Positions 24,560 to 35,483 of a DNA stretch of 64,000 nucleotides are shown piece after piece. The position numbers and the translations under genes are program-made. The notes under the pieces are model-generated. The model searched no databases. It was not told the DNA's origin and saw nothing but the letters and a program-made list of their open reading frames with translations. The DNA comes from Azadirachta indica (lineage: Eukaryota > Streptophyta > Magnoliopsida > Sapindales > Meliaceae). How positions within the stretch are numbered: position 1 is the stretch's first letter; the number at the start of each line of letters is the position of its first letter. Where the stretch lies: contig CM040440.1 of the NCBI GenBank assembly GCA_022749755.1, forward strand, positions 14,371,269 through 14,435,268, read 5' to 3'.

Positions 24560-27034
24560 CTAACTCTGCGGCATTGCAACATTCACCTGGCCATATTTTT
24601 GCATTACTTTCTTCATGGCAAGGGCTGCAGCCTCACTTGCACGTAATGTCCCAGTTGCCATGATTGCAGCAAATTCACGGCTAATCTCTTCTTGCACCTT
24701 GCTCCGAGCATCTCCAAGAGGATCTCCAGCAACCCTATTAGCACCTTCTGCAAGTTTGGCAGCAGGAGGAGGTACACCATTAACCTTCTTTGCCTCAGGC
24801 TCTTTGGACTTGCTGGGTTGCTCTTCAGTTTTTACTTTATTATCACCATCTCTGACATTAATTTGCCCGGAAGATGGACTAGGAGTACTACTCGGGGATT
24901 TGTTTACGGTGTTAACATTCAAGGATGGTGAAGACTGAGCCAATGGAGTAGGTCTGAACTGAGGAGCTTGAGGTACTGCACCTGCTTTCATTGTTGTCTC
25001 CAGATTCTGTATCATGGGCACTGCAACACAATTAAACATAATAAGTTTCCATACCATTGATAACTTACAATCTTCCAGGCTCTTCTCCATTTATTTCCTC
25101 AACAGCCAGGCAGTTCTTTTCCCCCACCTTTTAGGAGGAAAAAGGCATTAAAGAAAACTCATCATCTTCAACATAAAAAGAATAGGACATGACCACTAAA
25201 CAATTATTATGCAGAACTAAAGAGAGCAAGGATTTCAGGTGCTGGATATTTATTACATTACCAGGAGTTGTCTGCATCTGATGCAATTATTCAAGACTAC
25301 CACATAATAAGTCAAAAGTTTAGAGTGCCATTTAAAGTTGTACCATGATAGTAATGGAAGGAAAATTATAGAACTTGTTTTAAGATTGTCCCACTTTTTA
25401 AAGCAATTAATCAATTTTACTATTTCAATTCCCCAATTAGTTCCACAACCCAAATGCAAATCCACAGACAAGTTGGACGCATATTAAAACACATTCTTAG
25501 CTAGACCTGGGAACACAAGTAAAATATATTAGAGCAACATGGAGTTAAAAACTTACTTATAAGAGCACCCATTGGACTGCTCATAACTTCATTAGGCAGA
25601 TTCAAAATATACTCGGGAATAGTTTTCCCAACCAAAAATTGTGCAACCTCATTGGTAAAGTTGTTGCAATTGTGAGACAGCAATTTGTAAGTTTCTGCTG
25701 TATAACGAGGGCTAATTTCCTGTAAATACATTTCAAACACATCCTTGGGAACATGTGTGACACCCAATTCTATCACCCTCAATGGTCTTCCATAAGGTGT
25801 TGCCCCAACACGATCATAGTGTATGCCAGAACCAAAATAATATTCATTACCATATACCACAATCCCTGTGTGCCTGTCATGCAAAATTAGAGAATGAAAC
25901 AAGACCCCAAGATCAGAACAAGAAGAATATATTTCTAGGGAGGGAAAGAGAGAATAAATCTGCAAGCTGCAAATCACAATATATAACATCAGTCAGCATG
26001 TTATTTACTTGTCCAACAAAGTGAAATTCGGTGAGGACAGAGAAAACAGTTATTAGCGGAGCCAAAATGATAATCAACAGAACATGATTAAAGGGATGGG
26101 CAAAACCAATCTATATTCTAAACATAATGGTTCAAAATCAAGTCTACCAGCTTACTATGTCATAAAAGATAAAAGCCTCCTGAATCCTAAATAAAATCTA
26201 TATACTGCCAATATATGCGGGACCCAATAATATTTAATCCACCACCCAGCAAGTATTTAATGCAACGTTTAGTATCAGGTATTCAAGAAAATAACAATGG
26301 TATAAAAGCAACAGGACAAGAGAGTTACTGGTTTAGAAACAACAATACACAGGCATAGCAGAGCAGAAGCATTAATAGACATAAGCAATTAAAAGCACAG
26401 AGTAATCAGTGCTCAATGGAAATACTTGCCCAAGAAATTTTAGAAACCACTGAACATTCTCACTAACATAGATAAGCACGCACGTATGTGAGGTGCAAAA
26501 GCTTCTCACAATATCTCTGTATCCAGGAACAAGATAATGATTGGAATCTGAGCAAATCAAAAATATTCCTCAAACTTCAACAAACAACTTCAGCCTGAAT
26601 TTATGCTACTAAGCCTTTTTACTCGGAAGAATAATTACCTAACAACTCAATTAGGTGAAAAGGAAGCTTAACAAATTCGAGAGGATGCCATTTACAACAA
26701 ATAAGGTTTAACAGGATTCACTCCTAGATGGAACTGTTAAGTAAATAAAAAGAAAAAGCAAAACTATAACGCAAAACAATTTAATAATTGTTTTATTATG
26801 CTCCTTAAAACACTCACCAGATACCCTCAATAGCCTTTCCCAAGAATGTCATAGAAAGTTGCTGTGCAAGTCCTTGGCTTAGGTCATACACATGCAAGGA
26901 AACCTTGTGACTCTCCTGCAGCCAATTTGAATTGTGATTGTGAAGACAAAATAAGTGAATAATAGATAGATAGATGAAGAGTAGGTAGAGCACACAGAAA
27001 AAGCCCCAAAGTAAAATTTAAATACCTCGGCCAT
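24560..27034 (-). CDS. DeSI-like PPPDE thiol peptidase with a long C-terminal tail
   Basis: Four exons read leftwards, 27034-27026, 26915-26818, 25873-25557 and 25020-24560, give 294 residues. Residues 4-141 form a PPPDE (DeSI) domain, the fold of deSUMOylating isopeptidases. The catalytic pair is visible: His37 in GIWHTGIVVYG and Cys105 in LLSHNCNNFTNEVAQFL. The fold also has VYDLSQGLA near residue 13 and IPEYILNLPNEV near 121. Residues about 142-294 are a Pro/Ser/Lys-rich tail ending in a predicted helix (EEISREFAAIMATGTLRASEAA). DeSI-1 of animals is much shorter, so the tail is an addition seen in one plant branch. Arabidopsis At3g07090 is a PPPDE protein as I recall. The coding first exon holds only three codons (MAE); the start is fixed by phase and by the adjacent acceptor gcag. 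Confidence 0.92.
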
Positions 27035-27036
27035 TC

Positions 27037-27923
27037 CTGCAGTCTGAGATGAAAACCTTGCGTACTATGAGGTCACAAAGCAGTGTAAAATTTGTACTGA
27101 AACTGATCAAGATAGCCTACCGAATCAAAATGAAAATTGGTCAATAAGACAAATTCATATTGCATTCAGAATGGATGTCAGCAACATTTCAATTTCCAAA
27201 GAAGGTAAAATATCCATCTATTCAAAAAACTACCAAGTAAACTACTTAACTCAAGCAAAATAACTTCTATTTTCATGAATTGGCAGAATGCATTTACTAC
27301 TAACAGAGCAAATAGCAAAAAACAGCTAAGAAGCCCCCCAGTTCATCAAACTGCACCTATTACTCTTTCTCAATGTCATTGCTATTTTAAAAAGAAGTTA
27401 TGAACAAATGACTTTGGGTGACTATATACAACATTCAGGATTAAATATCTGCATTCTCTTTGAAACTATTAATTCAAATCCTACATATCAGAATCTAAAC
27501 CTGAATTTCATAAAATTCAATATCTGCGAAAACACTAATTACAAATACAATCAAAATTAAAATAACTCATCATCACAAATATTCAATTAAAAGAAAACAT
27601 TCATCCAGTTATCAAAAATAAATCCCAAACTAGTGACAAAACTTGGTTAATCTCCAGACCACACGGTTCAATAAACGAATATACAAAATCAGAAATATTA
27701 TCTCAACAATGATATACATAAATAAAGAAAACAACGAATGCCTAAGAAATAAATTGAAACCTTATCAGATTTCTTCAATTCCAATAATTAGGCACGAAAT
27801 TCCAAAGCATAAAGGCAAATCTACCGTAAATCTAACGCCATCAATTATTAAAAAAATAATCATAAACCAAATCAAATATCAAAAAGAATTCAAATCTAAG
27901 AGCGAAGAGGATAAGAATTTTAC
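27037..27923 (-). other. 5' UTR intron of the DeSI-like gene
   Basis: On the minus strand a donor ctcag/gtaaaa at about 27923 and an acceptor actgcag at 27037, two bases before the ATG, define an 887-bp leader intron. The plus-strand ORF at 27643-27927 lies in this intron and shows no domain. Leader introns often enhance expression in plants. Confidence 0.55.
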
Positions 27924-28020
27924 CTGAGAAGACGTGCAACGCCTCCTAGGTTGTTTTTGTAGTCAATTACTAGAATTGAGAAGCTTGCCGCTCAACGCAA
28001 GGAAAGCGAATTTCGGATCC

Positions 28021-28133
28021 TTTATATAGCCGGGGAAGTTGCGGTGTGGGGCCCAGAATCTGGACTCCGTTTTTCTCTTGCTCGGATTCTATGACCTTCT
28101 AGAACAAGCTATCCACTCGTTTCGTGACACGTG
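28021..28133 (-). promoter_or_regulatory. Core promoter of the DeSI-like gene (TATA, HSE-like, ACGT box)
   Basis: On the minus strand TATATAAA spans 28028-28021, placing the start of transcription near 27.99 kb. Upstream are TTCTAGAA (28097-28104), a palindromic two-unit heat-shock element core, and CACGTG in ACACGTGT (28128-28133), a G-box/ABRE-type core. The order and spacing are those of a stress-responsive plant promoter; activity is inferred. Confidence 0.5.
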
Positions 28134-28767
28134 TTTGTGCTAACGGCGTGTCTTTTGTCTTGAATTGTTTGCAGTCCACGAACTTTCTAAATCTCCCTCG
28201 TTTAACACACTCCATTTTTTGTGACCACATTCAGTATACGTCTAGTACACCGTTCTCGTCTAATTCTGTCATATTTAATCTATTTAAATTTTAAATTTTA
28301 AATTTTATAAAAAAAATTAAAAAGAACATAATTTTTTTGGGTTATGTTACGTTACATTGCGTTGTTTTGTAGTATACATCCCTCTACTTTTTTGAACATT
28401 CCAATTATTTTATAATTATAATTTTTAACTTTCATTATATTTTTTATACGAAGAATTATACTGCAAAAAATTGATAATTATAACGAAAAAATTATAATTT
28501 AATAATTATATTAAAAAAAGTTGAGAATTATAAAAGAAGAATTAGAGATTATAATAAAAGAGTTGAAAATTTGTATGCACTATATTCTGTTTGAATTCTT
28601 TTAACATAATTAACTTTTAATAATCACGTGAAGTGAACTTTTGCAAATGAAATAAAAAAAATACAAACCAAGAATACTCCAAACCAACTCTACAGCTTAT
28701 TTTTAAAAAAATACATAAATATAACTAGAGGTTATATTTGTAAAATTTGACATAAATACAAATTAGT
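28134..28767. other. Intergenic DNA with hairpin repeat copy C
   Basis: About 28370-28600 repeats the hairpin family seen at 9277 and 9970 (ttttataattataattttt left half; ttgagaattataaaag right half). No gene is present. Confidence 0.45.
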
Positions 28768-29168
28768 CAAAAGATTTGTTTGATATAATTTTTTTTAATA
28801 GAGATTTTTAGAGTAAATTTTCTATTATACAATTTTTATAAGTAGAACTTTTAATAAAAATTTATAATCATTTATTTGTTGTAAATAATTTTTTTTAAAA
28901 AAAATTGAATAATTATTTTAATACATAAATTTTTAATATTTTATTTTAAGAAATAATGTAAAATTTTTTAAAATAAAATAAAGGTATATTAGGTAACTTC
29001 GCCTTTTAAAAAAAAATTTATTGGCAAAAATATAAATTTTGGGTTTCTTCCAATAAAAAAAATAATTTTTTTAATTTTCAAAAAAAAATTATTATTAATT
29101 AAATAATATTAAAAATTTTGAAAAAAAATTTTAACTAATGAAAAAAGTAAACCAAACAGATACTAAAT
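28768..29168. mobile_element. Tourist-like MITE, about 0.4 kb
   Basis: The left end gatttgtttgatataattt and the reverse complement of the right end (gtatctgtttggtttactttt) are imperfect terminal inverted repeats. They match the ends of the element at 57242-57666. TAA follows the right end. No ORF. Confidence 0.5.
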
Positions 29169-30141
29169 ATCTCAAATTATGAAAATAATTTTAATTTTAA
29201 AAATCACATAAGAAACAACATAGTAATATTAAGTGCTAAAAATTTAACACCTTGAAATTTAGTTTATGTACCCACTTAACAGTTTATAATTATTTTATGT
29301 CAATTAAAGGATGTTATATTAAAAATTTAAAAATATCAATCAAGATCTAAACTACTTTTGACTAATTTAAACTTTCTTTACTAAGATGGTAAAGGCTCAT
29401 TTTTATTCCACACTAGAACATGGTTAAGTTCCTCAAAATGCAAATTTGAGGTAAATTTCTTCTTAATTAATTAAGAAGTATTAATGATTTAATTTTGTAT
29501 ACAGATTTTCGGGCGATATTAAGGTTTGCTTTGTAACTTTAACTTAATACTTTATATAGTTGAATTTAACTAATTTAATTAAGCATTTGACTTATAAAAG
29601 AATTTTAGATATTTTTACATGAAAAAAAAGTGAAAAAATGTTTAACTTTTTACTTAATATAAAGAGTTTGTATAATATGGATATGTTAATTGTTTTTAAT
29701 TTTTCAAATGAAAATAATAATATAAGTCGTTAAGATTTACTTTTATATAACTAAAACTTTAAGAAAATATATATTTTTAAAAAATATAGGAGTTATAAGA
29801 GTTTATATTTGTATGTAATTAAAATTTCAAGGAATAAATGTATATTATTATAGAGTATGTGGCTTTTGTAAAAAAAAAAAAAAAGGAAAATTTATTCGAT
29901 CGAAGGATTTGAGTGGAAGTGTGGAATCATGATTCCTTTCTTTGATTGCACATAAAAGGGATAACAAAAATTTCTAAAACATCATTATTCCCTCGAATGG
30001 GAGAATCATATGATTTCTAGAAATTATAATTTTAACCTTTTATATTACTTAAATTTTCCATTTTATCCGTTCTCTATAAGTTCTATTATAATTTTATTTT
30101 ATTTTAATTATTTTTAAAATTAATTCATATAATATAATTTA
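29169..30141. other. AT-rich intergenic DNA
   Basis: I see no gene. A run of about 15 A lies near 29870-29884. Confidence 0.55.
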
Positions 30142-30943
30142 TGAGAATTAACACATATATCCCCAGAGGTTTGAAAAATCTACATTCAAATGGTAAGTTT
30201 AAAGAAACTCACATATACTTTCTTTAAACTGTTAGTTAACCGTTAATGAATAGTCAAGAGTAAGATTATTTGTCTACATTCTATCAACTTAATCATTTTC
30301 ACTTACTACATAATTAATGCGTATAAATTTTTTTATTATGACTCATTGATCATTCAAGATTTCAAGTTATAAAAGTGGGATCTTTATACAAATTTTATTA
30401 GAGACACAAGAACCAATCATATAGGATATATCTCAATAAAATAATACTATCAGATTAATTTATATAATAGAATTTATATGTTTACTATTATCGTTTACCA
30501 CAATCATAATTTTTTTAAAATTGATAACAAATTTAAAATCATACTTTTTTCATGTGTATGTGTAATTAATTAATAAAATAATAAAAAATATAATTTCATT
30601 AAATAGTGTATGGGTGTACCAAATTTTTTGTTCTTCAAAAAATCTAAATATCAATAACAAATTTAGAATTTACTGAACATTATAAAAAATAAGATTAATT
30701 TATATTATGTAAAATAGTATTATCGTGTTGTAAAATTAGCTCAATATTAAAATTATTGTCTAACAGTAAGTGAAAAATATTTAAGGATACTTCAAGATAC
30801 TAAATGTGAATAGTATGGACATTTTGGTTTTTTCATAAAAATAAATGGTCAGTTGATGGTTCAGGGGACATATGTATGGATTTCTCTAACCTGTCATTTA
30901 AGTGTGAATTTTCCAAAATTTAGAGGAGATATGTGTTATTCCC
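30142..30943. mobile_element. Non-autonomous MULE-type element, about 0.8 kb
   Basis: Left end gagaattaacacatatatcc. The reverse complement of the right end reads gggaataacacatatctcc. Similarity continues for about 140 bp (gaaaa-ctacattcaaatgg against gaaaattcacacttaaatga; tagttaaccgttaatgaat against caactgaccatttat). The long ends and the 'cccc-aggtttg' texture resemble dicot non-autonomous Mutator-like elements. No convincing 9-bp target duplication is visible. No ORF. Confidence 0.5.
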
Positions 30944-31632
30944 ATACCATTTAAAAGTCAAAATTTTTAAATTTTTAAACTTTACTTAAAAATTAATTTA
31001 TAACTATTATTACAAAATTCATTTTATCTCTAAATTCAATATCATCTTATTATTAAAAGTTACTTCACAACTATTATTAAATATTTATTTTTATGTATAA
31101 ATTCAACATAATTTTATTATAATTATGTTTATTATTATTTTTGTCTATCATTCTTATTATATATCAAATATATTTTATTCTCCATATTTATTTATATTTT
31201 ATTTTTTATTTCATACTTATTATTTCTACTACTCATATTTATTTGATAAATAATAATCTAATACACTATAACTAATTTTTTAAAAAAAGTTTTATTATTA
31301 TTGTAATAATTGTAAATAATTTACTTTTTTATATTTATCTTTATTATTTTTTATTTTTAATTTATGACAATAAATTGCTAAATAATTTACTACTTTAATA
31401 TAATCTTAAAAATAAATTAAAATATATTTAAAAATAAATTACTAGGTAATTAAAATTTTATTAACGAATATAACTAACTTCTAAATTGAGGATATCTTTG
31501 TTCATAAAAATAAAATGAATTCTTTTCCCTCTATAATTCATTAATTTAATCAAATAAACACATAATACTTTTTTTCTCCATTCCTTTCCATTGATTTTTT
31601 CCCATTTTTTTCTATTCTCAAATCCCATCGCA
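30944..31632. other. AT-rich intergenic DNA
   Basis: No gene or clear repeat is recognised here. Confidence 0.55.
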
Positions 31633-31639
31633 CCCGCTC

Positions 31640-31645
31640 GCTCAA

Positions 31646-31706
<61 letters not shown>

Positions 31707-31707
31707 A
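31640..31707. repeat. Compound microsatellite (CA)n-(TA)n-(GA)n
   Basis: Three adjoining dinucleotide runs follow one another: cacacaca, then atatatat, then gagagaga. Expected to be highly length-polymorphic. Confidence 0.95.
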
Positions 31708-31832
31708 AGCTTGTGAGTATTTTTAATTTTCTTAAACTTTAGGGACGTCTATTAAATACTAAAAGTACTAGATTGATCTATATATATTATTAACCCTTTA
31801 AATAAAAAAATATCACAATACGTGTTGGTCTT

Positions 31833-33133
31833 AAGGGCAGTTTGAAATTGTTGTGAGTTATAGAAGGATCAGCAATTGTTGTACTCAAAAAAATAATCAA
31901 TTGTTAGAAAAGTAATTAAGTGTTTGGTAAGTTTTGTTATTGAAAATGCCAAGTGTTTAATAAGTTTTAAAATGTGTTTGTAAACAAATAGATAATGATT
32001 AATAATTATAATTGTGGTGTGATAATAAAGGATGACTGATGAAATTTTTTAATTAATTTTTATTGCAAAAGCAAATAGACAATGATTAATTAATACAGTG
32101 CAGGTTTTGGAACCTACACCGAAAAGTGTATAGACATATTTCTGTTTTTAATATTTCATAATGAATTTTTTAAAAAAATTCGTACATAGAGCTTAATAAT
32201 TGATGGCAAGTTCTAGAAATCGAAAGAGTAATTTTCGCCGTTGTAATAATTGTATAAAATAGTAGTAAGTATTTAAATAATTTTAATAACTAAAGATAGC
32301 ATAAAAATTCTATCAAAAAGCAACATTTACCGCTTTACAAATATCGTTGATATTCATGTATAAATCTTTCATAAATAAATTTTATTTATTAAAATAAATA
32401 TCTTATTATCATATATATTTTTGTAAAGTCTAATAACAATATTAATGTTTTACTATGCAATATCTTAGTTCAACATGTAAAGTATAATTATTCGATTATA
32501 TGGTGATCATAACAAGACTTTACTATATCAATGTATAAATCGCCACTCCTTAAAAAATTAATTAAAAATTTAATATAATAAAATTATAATATTAAGATAA
32601 ATATTAACTTGGTGAGAATTTTTGAAACTATGTATACATAATTGATAAATTAAATTATAACATAATACTAATGATACATGTAATATTAAGATTCAAATTT
32701 TTTTTTTTTTGGGACTAATGAGATTATAATAAAAAATCTAAAAATCACATTATCTGCCATTATAGATTGTTTGGTAAGTAACTTTTTTAAAATTAAATCT
32801 TTTACTCACGACCTAACTAATGGGTGAGTGCTAAACGAACTCATGTTCCACAATAGCATGAGTTCAAATCCCACTAGTCTTTATTAATAGGATTTATTGT
32901 TTCCTATAAGTAAATTTCTCTCTAAATAATATGAGAGTAGATGTTACTATAGAATTCTAATGATTGTAATTTTAATATTTCAAAAAAAATTATCGCTCCT
33001 TATGAAAACATTGTTGTTAGAACACACTAAATTATGAAATAAGCAAATGAAACATTTTTCCCAAACAAAAATTTAATAAAAAATTAAAACTATGTTGTTT
33101 ATGACTTTTCAATCACAACTCCAAACAAGACCT
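31833..33133. mobile_element. Possible long-range Tourist/PIF-like element
   Basis: The left end tta-agggcagtttgaaattg weakly mirrors the right end, whose reverse complement is taa-ggtcttgtttggagttg. The interior shows no transposase. Similarity is limited to about 25 bp at each end, so this may be two unrelated ends. Confidence 0.25.
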
Positions 33134-33199
33134 TATAATTAGACTTAAAATTTATATGTATGTTTCATATTTATCTAATTAAAAATTGAAAAATTTTCA

Positions 33200-33715
33200 A
33201 TTATGACCACTTTTTAACCCTTAAATTCACAAATAACCACTATTTAAAATTGTGTTTAAAAATGACTAACTCAATATTTTTTTAACTAAATTGCCTTCAT
33301 GACTGGTTTTATAAAAAATATTATTAAAAATGACTGGTCTTAATTTTCTTCTTACTTGAAAATAAATTTTATAATAAGAAAAAAGTTTCTTTACACTTGA
33401 AATTGGACTTTCTGTTAAGAAGAAAATTTCTTCGTACTTGAAAGTATATTTTCTAATAAGAATTTTTTTTTCTTACTTCTTCTCACTTGAAAGTATAGTT
33501 TTTAGTTAAAAAGAAAAAAGTTTCTTTTCACTTTTTATTTAAAAGTTACTTTCAAATTTTCAGAAAATTAGAAGTAGAAAGTTAGTTTTAGTGTATTTTC
33601 ATTCAAATTTTACCAAGCAGCCTTTTTCAATAAGTTTTTAAACAATTGTCAAAAGTAAATTTAAGGGGTAAAAGCAAGTCATTTTAGAAAAATTTTTTTA
33701 AAATTTATCTTACGA
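33200..33715. mobile_element. Short inverted-repeat element with an internal 41-bp tandem array
   Basis: The left end (atgaccactttttaaccc then ttaaattcac) mirrors the right end read in reverse complement (atgacttgcttttacccc then ttaaatttac). Between them, 33347-33535 holds about four degenerate units of roughly 41 bp, each with a (t/c)acttgaaa core followed by ttt and aag(a)aa. No ORF. Confidence 0.45.
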
Positions 33716-34580
33716 GTTAAGACTCCCAAAAAAAATTAACTAATTTTTTCAATGTAATTAAACCTCTTTTCCAACTACTCATGTTTTCAATGTAATTAAA
33801 CCTCATTTTCAACTACTCATGCCTTCCATATTTCAATTGATGACTCAAATTTTGAAATATATATTGACTTAGATTCACCATAATATATACCACTTGATAA
33901 TAAAATAATGATAGCGTGAGTTGGATTTAGGATCAAGCATATGATGAACTTTTAAGCATCAATACATTTATATTTACTACATGATTTCATGTTTAAATAA
34001 TAAAAATTGTAGACATAAGACTATTATTTGGATAATATAATTAAAATGATTAAGTGTAAAATATTTAAATAAAAATCTTATTTTATAAAAAAAATTATTG
34101 TATACAGCAAATTGGAAGGAACTAACGAAAATAACTTTGTTTTTCTAATTAGATGAAAGTTTTGTTGGGAAAGAGATACTGTTGCCTCCGTATTTTCAAT
34201 CCACAATTAGTTATATGATATAAAATAAATTATAAAATATCAAATATAAGAAAAAATAATTATTTTATTAAAAATTAGTTATTTAAAAATATTTAAACTA
34301 TCCGTCAAATTACAATAATTTTAAACAAAGCCTTTAACAATTGATACAGCTAGTCCACTACTACTAAAAGTTTGGGTTGATTTGATATACTTGTAAAATT
34401 GTTGGACTTAACTAACATATAAAAAAAATAAAGGTCAAAAAAGAAATAAATTGCGGCGAAAGAGTAACTTGGAACTTTTAAGGTGCGCTCGCCTCAGCCA
34501 CAAGTTTGTGTTTCTTAATTCCACGACACACATGTCACTGCAAAGTTTGAGAAAATTACCATCTCAGCCATTCGATAAGC
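33716..34580. other. AT-rich intergenic DNA
   Basis: No gene seen. A short direct repeat (caatgtaattaaacctc twice, near 33757 and 33790) is present. Confidence 0.5.
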
Positions 34581-35483
34581 ATGTAACACATCTCCATGGG
34601 TGACCAGTCCACGTCAGCTTCCGCATTACTGAAGTGGCGCATGTGCATGACGCTACCCTTTTGTACAAGCGAAGTCGCTCGACATATAAGCCACAACCGA
34701 ACCAGCAGAACGTCTGTCGCTATCACACGAAGCGAACTCCTAACCAGATATGTATATATGAGCAGTTCAAGTAAGATTCATCCCGAGCCGGAGGTTTGGT
34801 CTCCCATAACTTGCTTTTTCTCTGAAAAAATCTCATGGTTGCCGATTCCTCTTCATGCTTTTTCTTTCTTTTCTTTTAGTGTTAAAGTTCGAGCTGTTCT
34901 ACTTCAGTTACACTCAATGGAATCTGTTATTTTAAACACAATCATCGCAGCTGGAAACACATAACTGAATTGTAATTCATTAAGTGATACTAGAGCTTCA
35001 TGCGCAGTCATACATCACAATCACTGCACGGAATTCAGAATTTCATGCTTTATTTTTGGTTGAATTTCTCTTTTTTTTTCTTTTCTGTTTAACAAAAAAT
35101 TTGTTGATTAGAGATCTCGTTCGGTAGTTCTGTGCACTTTGATTTTCTGAGTTGAATTTTGACGAGGACGGTTGAATGGCATGGTTACTGTCTGAAGTTG
35201 AGTCTGTTTGTTTGCTAAGAAATTCGAGGAAAAAGAGCAAGAAAATGATTTTGGAGTTTTAGTTGCTAAGAGAGTGTAAACTTACTACACTAGAACACAC
35301 TGTATGAGCTGGTTACTTATGATCCTCTGCTAAAACGAAGACAACATTGTTAACTGCAAATGAATTCTCTCTCAATTTTTTAACCGCTATGGATTTAGTA
35401 AGAATTGAGCTAGTTGTGGTAAAAGATCTGAAGTAATCGTGGTTTTCTTGCAGATAATAACAGTAATTGATCACTTTGTAGCA
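34580..35483 (+). promoter_or_regulatory. Promoter and 5' leader of the LUH-like gene
   Basis: Base composition becomes gene-like at about 34490. A TATA-like catataagcc lies at 34683-34692, and an acceptor ttcttgcag at 35444-35452 precedes the last leader segment, which carries the ATG at 35484. A 5' UTR intron is therefore likely. The open frame at 34596-34964 has no domain and probably belongs to the promoter or leader. Confidence 0.45.

Noticed and set aside
24615..24938. Plus-strand frames opposite the last DeSI exon
   Set aside because: They are antisense shadows of the Pro/Ser/Ala-rich tail, which leaves few stops on the other strand. They show no domain.
27643..27927. 94-codon plus-strand frame
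   Set aside because: It lies inside the DeSI leader intron on the opposite strand, is Lys/Ile/Asn-rich as expected of AT-rich DNA, and shows no motif.
32800..32900. tRNA-like T-arm (gagttcaaatcccact)
   Set aside because: No acceptor stem, D-arm or anticodon arm can be folded around it. A related sequence occurs in reverse at about 59140-59180, so it is part of a dispersed repeat.
34596..34964. Plus-strand 122-codon open frame upstream of LUH
   Set aside because: It has no domain and no ATG-plus-splice continuity into LUH, and it spans a TATA-like site in the promoter/leader. It is most likely chance in GC-richer promoter DNA.
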